Shown piece by piece: positions 55,681-64,000 of a stretch of DNA of 64,000 nucleotides. The position numbers and the translations under genes are program-made. The first letter of the stretch is position 1. Each line of letters opens with the position of its first letter. The stretch is from Microstegium vimineum (Eukaryota; Streptophyta; Magnoliopsida; Poales; Poaceae), in contig CM039130.1 of the NCBI GenBank assembly GCA_022036555.1, forward strand, positions 18,125,937 to 18,189,936, read 5' to 3'. The notes beneath the pieces were generated by a model. It worked only from the letters and a program-made list of their open reading frames with translations. It searched no databases and was not told where the DNA came from.

Positions 55681-55950
55681 TTATTATTAAGCGTGACACC
55701 AATTACCTCTTATAGTATCGTCTTATTTGGATGCAAAATCTTTTGGAATTTATGCAAAATCTTTTGGAATTTTGCACCGTAACACTTTCGTTTGTATTTG
55801 TTAATTATTATGTAATTATGGAGTAACTAGGCTCAAAAGATTTGTCTCACAAATTACAAGTGATTGTGTAATTAGTTATTTTTTATCTATATTTAATGCT
55901 TCATGTATATGTTCAAATGTTTGATGTGACGGGAAATCTAGTAAAATTTT
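55681..55950. other. CACTA interior, right of the Helitron-like insertion
   Basis: AT-rich, with one 16-base phrase (TTTATGCAAAATCTTTTGGAATT type) repeated at 55731 and 55750. No gene. Confidence 0.45.
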
Positions 55951-56314
55951 ATACTTTTGAACGCATCTACAATACCTATGTGTAAATTCCTAGCCCAATT
56001 CGAAATGACAACTAGACGCGTTGGGCCAAAATCAACCGGCCCAGGACAGAAATAAAGAATCCCCAGCATCGACTCCACTAGTCCGTCTAGGCCGGTGCGA
56101 TCCCCACTCCACGCCGCCGTTTCTCGTCTCCATACTTTTGAACACATCTACAATACCTATGTGTAAATTCCTAGCCCAATTCGAAATGACAACTAGACGT
56201 GTTGGGCCAAAATCAACCGGCCCAGGACAGAAATAAAGAATCCCCAGCATCGACTCCACTAGTCGGTCTAGGCCGGTGCAATCCCCACTCCGCGCCGCAA
56301 TCTCATCTCCGCCG
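55951..56314. repeat. 182-bp tandem duplication upstream of the transposase
   Basis: ATACTTTTGAAC(G/A)CATC at 55951 and 56133. Copies are near-identical up to the GATCCCCACTCC phrase. The unit includes a GGCCCAGGACAG and TTGGGCCAAAATCAACCGG segment and ends with CCGCCGTTTCTCGTCTCC. Both copies are of promoter/leader type, ahead of the transposase. Confidence 0.9.
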
Positions 56315-57629
56315 TTTCTCGTCTCCGCGCTATACCGCTCATCGACCAAGCACATGCAGGCAGCAGCCGTTGAGCGTTGGCCATCAACTCCGGTTGTCGC
56401 TAGTCTGTCCGCTGGAGGCACGCTGGTCTAAGCTGCTGCTACCTGCCTGGCCGCAGCCGCACTGCATTGCACATCGTGAGGTCTGATTTCTGAGCCGTAA
56501 ATTCCGGTTCTCATAGCCTATTCTTGTATTCTCTTCTTCCAATCTAAAACTTGTTGACTGATTAATTGATTAGTCAATTTTTGTAGAGCTGCACAATGTA
56601 GAGGTTATAAGATATCAAATCATTTTCTCTCTCTTGCTCCTAGGCCAACACATCATTAGTTATTTTTTTAATTAATTTTATGTTTCTATCAATTATGTTA
56701 TGGATTGAAGCATGAATTAGCGATATATATCATCTAAATTTATGTATCTTATGTATGTACTTATAAGCTAATTTTGTTATCTTTCGATATTGAATATTAG
56801 ATCAGGTACGAGTAGTATTTTGAGCTAGGTGCGGTAGTATACATACTTTTCTTTAGTGGCCCTAGGCATGAAAGTTGACGAGGTCCGCCACTAGATCTGG
56901 GGCTGTAATCTGTTTGCTCTCGATGAATTCGGATATGCAACGAATATCAATAACTACTGAGTCATTATCATTGAATAATATTATTCTGGTCTCCAGTCTA
57001 CTAGTGAAGTCGATCAATTCTGCAACTTCTGTAATCCTGGAACTGCAGAAAACTAGAGATGGCTAGGTGGCACTATATGTTGTTAGCAATTTAGTATTTG
57101 AGTTCCATCTTCCATTCAGGATTGAATAATACAAGGATAAAATATTTTTATTATGCCAATTGACTTCTAGCAATACAATGGGCTGCAAGGAGGATTTTAA
57201 TTAATATGTACATATGCAAATAACTGATGTTTTGGGCTGATTTTATTTATTTATTTATAGAATTGAGTTTGCATATATATTGCAACTATAGTTTTCTCAG
57301 TGTGTTGGTTGAATTTAGAAGAGGGCTGCAAGGTGAACTAAAACCAGGAGGCTCAATTTAGACATAGATATATGATTTTTTTTCAATCCAAGATTGATCC
57401 GTTGTAGAAAAAAAATGAAAATGGAGCAGACCCAATTGCAGCTCAATATAAGATTTGTATCCAGTACCATGTCTGCATAGAATAAGTTCCTGCTTTATTA
57501 TGTACCTAAAGGATTGTTGATCTGATTTTGTTGGCGTGCAATATTATTATTCATCCTCAGATATCTTTATGTATTGCAAAAGAAAAACACTTACTGATTC
57601 CATTTCATTTTTATTCTTCTAAAAGGGTG
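56315..57629 (+). other. Leader and probable 5' intron of the transposase gene
   Basis: GC-rich exon-like stretch to about 56480 ending in CATCGTGAGGTCTG (possible GT donor), followed by 1.1 kb of T-rich, intron-like DNA. No coding domain. I infer an untranslated first exon plus intron; not proven. Confidence 0.4.
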
Positions 57630-59112
57630 ATGGATCGAAGTTGGATGAATAAGCAAAGACAGGATACTGCATACCAAGATGGTGTTCAACAATTTTTGAG
57701 TTTTGCTTACCGCGACATTCCACTTGATAGCGAGATACTTTGTCCTTGCAAAAAATGCAAAAACAGATTAAACCAGAGTCATGATGAAGTCAGAACACAT
57801 TTGAGATGTAATGGTATTATTCAAGGTTATATGACCTGGGTTCATCATGGAGAAATGTATGATAGTCCACCATTTGCATTTGTTGGCGTTCCAAATAACA
57901 CTACAAATTTGCCTACTTCTGGTGTCCCAAGGGCTGCTGCAGCACAAGATGGGATGCAAGAACTACTTCAAGCTGCCTTTTGCAGGGCTCAAATGTTTGA
58001 GTCACTACCAAGTATGTCTGAAGGTGTAGAAGATTTTGCAGATATGGAACAAACTGTAACTGAGGATGAGCATCCTGCAGATGACAATGCTAAGGGGAGT
58101 GAACAGAATCTGTATGAAAGATACTTGAAGGATGCACACACAAGCTTATTTCCTAGGTGCAAATTTTCTAAGTTGTCATTTTTGGTCAACTTATATCACT
58201 TCAAGTGCTTACATGGCTGGACACAAGAATCATATACAACACTACTAGGTCTACTATCTGATTCATATCCTCCTGAGGCAAACCTACCTAAGGCATATTA
58301 TCAACTGAAAAGAATCATCCGTGCTTTAGGCCTTGACTATGAGAAAATACATGCTTGCCCCAAAGATTGCATGCTTTTCCAAGGAGATGCAGCTAAGAAA
58401 GATTTTTGTGATGTTTGCCAGAGCTCTTGTTGGAAAGATGCAAAGAAGATTGGTTCTACAGTTAGACCTAAGAAGAAAAAGAAACCAGCAAAAGTGTTGC
58501 GTTATTTTCCATTGACACCATGGATGAAAAGGTTATTTTCAACTACCAAAACTTCAAAAGACATGCGATGGCATGATGATGGACGCACAAAAGATGGAAA
58601 ACTGCGACATCCAGCAGATGGTGAAGCTTGGGAAGATTTTAATCATAGATATCCTAGTTTTGCAACAGATGCTCGTATTGTACGCCTTGGTCTTGCAAGT
58701 GATGGATTTAACCCTTTTCGGAATATGAGTTCAAAGCACAGTACATGGCCTGTAATGCTGGATCCTTACAACTTGCCACCTTGGATCTGCATGAAGCAAA
58801 CATCTTTACTATTGTCGATGATCATTCCTAGACCAGATTCTCTAGGTAATGATGTTGATATATACTTGCAGCCCTTGATCGATGAGCTCTTAGAATTGTG
58901 GAAAGGAGTACAAACATTTGATGCCTCTTCTCAAAAGAAATTTCCTCTTCGAGCTGCACTATTATGGACTATAAATGATTTTCCTGCATTAGCTTACCTG
59001 TATGGCTGGAGTACAGGTGGTACATATGCATGCCCATCATGTGGTGCGGCTACAAAATCATTTCACATGAAGAATGGTAAAAAGATGTGCTACATGGGAC
59101 ATCGTAGATGGT
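57630..59112 (+). pseudogene. TNP2-type CACTA transposase, 5' part
   Basis: Cuts and pastes the CACTA element by binding its ends. Start ATG 57630 (MDRSWMNK) opens the transposase-associated domain (PF13963), with zinc-ligand pattern CPCKKCKN and RTHLRCNGI...TWVHHGE. A linker follows, then the Transposase_21 domain (PF02992): CPKDCMLFQGD, CDVCQSS, FPLTPWMKRLF, MRWHDDGR, ADGEAWEDF, LGLASDGFNPF, YNLPPWICMKQTSLLLSMIIP, DVDIYLQPLIDEL, LRAALLWTINDFPA, GWSTGGTYACPSCG and YMGHRRW. The frame is open for 494 codons without a stop until solo LTR B cuts in at 59113. It resumes at 62923. Few coding lesions apart from the insertions, so it was probably active until late. Confidence 0.93.
59108..59112. other. 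Target-site duplication of LTR B, left
   Basis: GATGG, identical at 62918-62922; joining across restores the transposase frame. Confidence 0.95.
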
Positions 59113-62100
59113 GTAACACCCTAAAATTTACTTTATGGAAAATAGAAATGAAATGATTTATTTATGAAATTTGGTGCTCATGAAATCCTAGGAAATAAAA
59201 ACTTTTTAGGAAATTAAAAGTTCCTTTTGGGTAGAAACATGTCTGAGCATTCATGCCTTGCATATTGGTTTTTGTTTGAGTGACCCTTTTTCAAAATTCA
59301 AAATGAATTTGAGAACGGATTTTGAAAATGAGTTTGGAAATGTATTTGGAAAATAAAAAGAAAAGTCACAAATTTCCCCTCTTCTGCTTCTGGCCCGAGG
59401 GCCTGCTCACCCAGCCCACCCCTCTCCCCTCGGCTTGCCCTCTCTCTTTCAGCCCAACCGGCCACAGGCCCACTCCCTCTCCCCTTCCCCCGGCCCACGC
59501 CGCTCGGCCTGCTTTTGGAAGCGCCGACAGCCGGGTCCCACTCGCCAGCGTCCTCTCTCTCTGTGAGCTGACAGTGGACCCCACCTGTCAGTCCCATCTC
59601 TCTCACTTTCCTTTCCCCTTCCCTCTTCTTTCCTTTCTCTGTGCCGACGACGCCCGTCGCTGCCGACCGTAGAGTCCGAACAGGATTCTCCCTTCCCCCT
59701 TCCCTACGCCGTCACTGCCCGTGGGCCGTCATGCCGAACGCCACATACCCCGGCCCTTTCCTTTTCTCCCTCCTCTCCCTTTCTTCCCCATGCCGAAGCT
59801 TTCCTTCTCTGACCGAGCTCGATTGCCATCGAGGAGATCCCCCTTTCCTTCTACGGCGCCGCCATCGGGGCTATAAAAGCCAATGCCATACCTCCTCCGC
59901 CTCCACTCGAGCCACCAGAGCCGCGTCCGCGCTGTTTCTTCGCCCCAGGACGCTGCCGCCACCGCCGTAGCCGCTGTGATCACGCCACCGCCGCGTTCTC
60001 GCCGTTCCAGAGCATCAACGCCGCCAGCAGGGACCCTCGGAGCTTCGCCTCGGCGTCGTGTATCTGTAACGCTCCTCGCCGAATGTTTTCACCCAATGCC
60101 CCTACCAACCCGCGCTCACCGAGCTCTCTCTTCCTTCACAAATCGCCGCCGACCGTCGACGGACCCCGTGGGGCATCTCCGGACCCCGCGAACCCCTCCA
60201 GCATCTCCGCGGTATACCCCTCTCCCTCCCCGTGCCTTCAATTTCACTTCTAGTGTCCCGTACCACGGCATCTGCATAATACCGAGCTCGGTGACAATGG
60301 CGCCGTCGCGAGCACCACGCTCCGGCCACCCACCGCCTCGCCTGAGCACCCAACAGTCACCACACGTGCACACCGAACCTCCCTGTACCCTCAATTTGGG
60401 TCCTAGCCCTCTGCACCGCGATACGCGCTCACCAGTGCCGTAGCGCCGCCGCTGCGTGTGGACCGCCTCTCTGAGCCACCCTCGGCTTCAACCGGTGCCC
60501 CAGACGCGATCTCCGTCTCGCCCTCTCTCTCCCCGACCGTTCGACGTCGCGATTCGTGCACCGTAGCGGGGGATAGCCTCGCGCCGCCGCACTCCGGCCA
60601 TGGCACCGCCGCACCCCCTCTCTGCGCCACCGCGGGAGCGCCGCCCCGGTGACCATCCCTGCCTGCGCCCGTCTGAACCGTCCGATTCCGCCCAGACGGC
60701 TGGGATTAGAACCGGCGAAGGGGTACGCCCCCAGTCCATGGTGGACCCATGGACCAGAGCCCCGCACGCGGTCCACAGCTGCGTGGTGCACCTGCCCTAC
60801 CCCGCTCTGCCACATGGCGCCACGTCAACCCCGCTTGACCCCGCACCGCAGTCCTTGGCGTAGTTCTCGCGTTTACGCTTTCTCCTTTCTGAAAACAGAA
60901 ACCTTCTCGGTTGTTTCGAAAATACGTTTTCTCTCTTTTTACAGATCTGCCCCTCCTATTCAAATGCTTGTAATTTCCTCGTTCTAGCTCCGTTTTGATC
61001 CAAACGAGTTGCGTTAGATCCGTAATTTCATAATCTATCTAGTAGTATAGATTTAATCTATGTTAATTACTTTTGAAAATCAAAGTTAATTAATTTGTTA
61101 ATGCTTTAACCTGCCCTTTTCAAAATCCTGTTTAATCTGTATCTCCTCCGTTTCAAATCCGTTTTGATCCGTTCAAGTTGCGTTGGCTTTGTATCGGCAT
61201 AACCTTTCTCTTAGTGATCTTTAAGATGCAAAATCCTAAATTGATTAACAATTATGCAACATATTTTACACATAAAATGACGATGCTTTCTCTTTTTTTG
61301 TTTTCGAAATCCAAAGACAATTTTGACCTAATCTAAACAATGTGTTTCCTGGAAATACTTTATCCACTCTTTTACACAATAATAAAATTGATAAAGCTCG
61401 TAGTTCTCTTTTATAAAAGCAAATCTTCCGTTAGTTGTAGCTCGATGAACGTAGCTCCGTTTAGTGTGATCTTTGCGACTGTGTGATCGTAGAGTTGAGT
61501 AGGTTTCTTTTTAAATCCTTTTCATTGATTGGTGTATTGTTCTAATTTAGCCATGTTTGTATGCTATGCATGTTTGTCCAGCTGCTTGTGTGGTGTTTGG
61601 TTAATTGTCATCCAATCGGTGAGTTTTGCGTTGGTGATCAAGAAGAAGTCGTCTGAAGTTGAGAAGCAGTTGAACAAAGGATCTAAGCTTTTAAGGCAAG
61701 TATCACATGGGATTATCCTTGTTGTCCTATTCATGATAATCACTCTTTAATCATATGCATGTGTTTCCTTGCTACCCTGTAAGGATTACCCTAGCTTTGT
61801 ACCTTATACCTTGTTACCCTGGGAATTTATGCATTTGGGTAGATCAAGCTAGTGCTCTTTGAGAATAACTATGATCAGGTAAACTTGATTAATGAATATG
61901 TGAATCGACAATAAAAGATGACTTTTTAGCAACGTGGACCATAGGTGGAACACCAGGAACTCACACCTGTGTTCTCACTCATAGGGATATTTCTGTAAGA
62001 GATTACCCCGAGAAAACAGTACCACCATAAGCTAATGGGCTATGGCTTGACTCAGTATTAGGATTTTGCTAGTTGGTGGCAACTTACCTGAGAGGGCGCA

Positions 62101-62917
62101 AGAAGTGCTCTGAGAGGTTTGGAAGCGCTGCGGTGACTTCTGGGCTCTTGTTGAAGGAACTTGTAGCGGGTTGTTATCTTCTAGTGGAACTTGTGAGAGG
62201 TCTCGTAGTGAACCCTGCCGGCCCACCTTGGAAGTGGGTAAGAGACTAGCTACCTCGGGAAAAAGGGCAATTCACGACTTATGGGTAAAGGCGTACACCT
62301 CTGCGCAGAGTTAAAAACTATCATGATAGCCGTGCTCATGGTTAAGAGTGGCTTGGGCTCCTTGCTATGTGGTGTTCTTATGTCATGGCTCATCAGTTGT
62401 TATCGGTGATTTATTATTGTTACCGTTCCTATAAGCATTAACTCCGGTTCACTTGATCATATGGTTTTTGGGCTATTTTGATAACATTGATGCTACCATG
62501 ATGCTAAAATTGTGACAACATAAAAGCTGATGCAGTTTAACCAGTGTCATACCTTCTTGAGCCTCATGAACCCCATGTATACTTGTTGAGTACGAAAGTA
62601 CTTACGCTTGTTTACTTTCTTTTCAATATTTGGATAAAAATCCCGGATGGGTACGAGTTTGCGAGAAGTCTTGAGCAGTTAGGCTTGTGATCAACTAGTC
62701 AGTTGGTCCTTGTGGAGTGGAGTCTTCACCTGAAGATCGGAGTGTCTTTCCGCTATTTGCTCTCTCTCTCTCTTAAGGTTATCTCTTTGACCTTATATGT
62801 TATATAACTAAGTATTGTCTTTTGATATTACCTTGTTCTGTGACTATATGTGGGATTTGACTTCCTGGGCTCACATATAGGGTATATCTGGTTTGATTCT
62901 TAAAACCGGGTGTGACA
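59113..62917 (+). mobile_element. Solo LTR B (long TGTAACACCC family)
   Basis: 3805 bp, starting TGTAACACCCTAAAATTT and ending GGGTGTGACA, with perfect GATGG duplications. Same family as A (inverted) and G. The last 350 bp are about 88% like A by eye. Structure: AT-rich start, TATA box (59871), about 1 kb of GC-rich exon-like DNA, then AT-rich DNA with an (AG)n run (62760-62775). No internal region or partner LTR, so it is solo. The open stretch 59883-60443 lies right after the TATA box, but it is proline/serine/arginine-rich, without a domain, so I do not call it a gene. Confidence 0.92.
59871..59880 (+). promoter_or_regulatory. TATA box of LTR B
   Basis: CTATAAAAGC between a C-rich upstream part and the GC-rich block; equivalent boxes occur in A and G. 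Confidence 0.65.
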
Positions 62918-63038
62918 GATGGCTCCCAGAAAACCACATATATCGATGGCAAAAGAACCAGTTTGATGGCACAACAGAGGTTGGACTTGCTCCTAAAACA
63001 ATGAGTGGCACTTCTATTTTGAGAATGTTAGAAGGAAG
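62918..63038 (+). pseudogene. TNP2-type CACTA transposase, continuation
   Basis: After the second GATGG the transposase frame continues with LPENHIYRWQKNQFDG, TEVGLAPKTMSG and ILRMLEG, matching the segment that follows the GHRR(F/W) motif in TNP2. It is cut again after 116 bases by LTR G at 63039. The rest, including any C-terminal DUF4216/DUF4218 parts, should lie beyond the window. Confidence 0.9.
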
Positions 63039-64000
63039 TGTAACACCCCAAATTTTGCTTTCTGGAAAAATAGAGTTTAAATGGTTTAATTCTTAATTTT
63101 TGTGCTCATAGGAATATAGGAAAAATAAAACGTTTTAATAAAGTTAAAAGTAACCCTAGGGTTAGATACATGTTTGAGCATTCATGCCTTTGCATTTGTT
63201 TCTTATATATTGAGTGGTTTGAGAAACAAAAACTAAAATGAATTCAATTTGGTTTTGAAAATGTTTTGAAAAGAAAGGTTTTGGAAATTTCTTTGAAAAG
63301 GTTTTGGAGCAAAAGAAAATGAAATAAAAAGAAAAGAAAACCCCTCCTCACCCCCCATCCTTTCTGACCAGAGAGGCCCAAAGCCACCCCCCTTTCCTTT
63401 CCCCTCGGCCTGCTCCAGCTCTCCCTCTCCCCACCCCTTCCCGCATGGGCCTCGGCCAACCCCGCGGCCCACCCAGCCCCCGCACGCACCAGCCCAGTAG
63501 GCCGGCCCGTTCCCCCCCTCTGACTTGGACGCGCCGACAGGTAGGCCCCACCTGTCAGCTTCCCCTTCTACCTTCCCTTCTTCCTCCTTCCCCTTTCCTT
63601 CCCCGCGCCGCTTTCCTTCCGCGAGCGCGAATGGCGCCCGTGACTTCCCCCCTTCCTTATGTGTTGTGCCCCCGGGCTATAAAAACCGCCCGCAACCCCC
63701 CCCCCCCCCTCGGCCTCTCTCCCTCCCTTGTTTTGTCGCCGCAGCGCCACCGCCGTAGCCGCTGAGACTGAGCCGCCGCCGCCGCCCTCTGTTGCTGAGC
63801 TCCTCCGCTCCGTCCGTGTGTCTCGCAACGCCCGCAGTGAGGTAAGAGAGCCCACAGGAGCTCGCCATTCCCCCTATCCCGTCTAACCCGCCGCTCCATG
63901 GCCGTCGCGCGCCCCAAGCCGCTGCACCGAGCGGGCTCTAGTCCCTCGCACGCAATCGGTTCAGACAACTCCACCATCACGTTCGCCATCTCCTCCTCTA
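63039..64000 (+). mobile_element. LTR G (long TGTAACACCC family), continues past window end
   Basis: Starts TGTAACACCCCAAATTTTG directly after GGAAG (63034-63038, expected target duplication). Aligns with the start of LTR B: shared GTGCTCAT, GAGCATTCATGCCTT and the C-rich block, TATA box at 63677 and GC-rich downstream part. Whether it is another solo LTR or the left LTR of a full element cannot be told from this window. Confidence 0.85.
63677..63686 (+). promoter_or_regulatory. TATA box of LTR G
   Basis: CTATAAAAAC, equivalent to the box in LTR B, followed by a C-run and GC-rich DNA. Confidence 0.6.

Larger units (their letters stand above)
53354..64000 (+). mobile_element. CACTA (En/Spm) DNA transposon, right end outside window
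   Basis: Starts with the classic terminal inverted repeat CACTACAAGAAAAAGTGG (53354-53371), preceded by TTA. Subterminal repeats follow, then a Helitron-like insertion (54790-55680), a duplicated leader (55951-56314) and the TNP2-type transposase reading rightwards from 57630. Two long LTRs (B at 59113-62917, G at 63039 to beyond the end) interrupt the transposase. The opposite terminal repeat lies beyond the window. TNPA-like protein not found in the window. Confidence 0.88.

Noticed and set aside
59883..60443. 186-codon open stretch downstream of the TATA box of LTR B
   Set aside because: Low-complexity proline/serine/arginine composition in CG-rich DNA, not preserved as a frame in A or G. 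Kept only as a finding about the transcribed block.
63445..63765. Proline-rich open stretch in LTR G
   Set aside because: Falls in the C-rich part of a known LTR; composition alone explains the lack of stops.
59113..64000. B and G as the two LTRs of one full element
   Set aside because: The 121 bp between them is transposase coding sequence, and B has its own perfect GATGG duplications.

Overview
The window is nuclear DNA of a flowering plant, almost certainly a grass (Poaceae; panicoid-like, species not determinable). It is nearly all nested transposable elements: Tat- and Athila-lineage Ty3/gypsy, SIRE-like Ty1/copia, two families of very long solo LTRs starting TGTAACACCC, a CACTA transposon with a TNP2-type transposase, a 5'-truncated L1-type LINE, a Helitron-like insertion and two Tourist-like MITEs. 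I see no intact single-copy host gene, tRNA, rRNA or CRISPR array.

Layout. (1) 1-11499: a Tat-lineage retrotransposon on the minus strand (5' LTR at the right, 3' LTR outside the window). It has gag, protease, RT, a decayed RNase H, a second archaeal-type RNase H and integrase, then a 149-bp tandem array, then a long spliced gene on the opposite strand. It cut into the reverse transcriptase of (2) a SIRE-like copia element, of which the 3' half and 3' LTR remain (11500-15955). (3) 15956-23740: unassigned DNA holding solo LTR A (16745-20010), a possible small copia LTR, two related MITEs and an unidentified broken exon. (4) 23740-51616: a long LTR (D, minus strand) carrying a LINE fragment and split by a complete Athila-type element E (28113-51015). 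E is itself split by solo LTR C (32790-37625), of the same family as D, and by F (38518-47666), a complete element with Gag and a protease-like region but no RT or integrase. (5) 51617-53353: unassigned, with one unidentified broken reading frame. (6) 53354-64000: a CACTA element whose transposase exon is cut twice by LTRs of the A family (B, 59113-62917; G, from 63039 past the window end).

Boundaries are well supported where target-site duplications are visible: GATGG around B, GTAGT around F, AAAAC around A, TTGGC/TTGTC around C, TTA around a MITE. Nesting gives a relative history: D before E before C and F. Divergence between LTR pairs agrees: in the first ~360 bp I counted about 23 differences between the E LTRs and 5 between the F LTRs.

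The most interesting points are the nine-exon antisense gene in the Tat element, whose three premature stops are all C-to-T/G-to-A type; the 149-bp array, whose two half-units keep the same loops but use different complementary stems; and the E/F pair, which share LTR ends, primer site type and Gag, suggesting that E-type elements supplied enzymes to F, which also carries long palindromes around CGGCCG. Almost every coding region is broken by stops or shifts, so the window records past activity rather than working genes.
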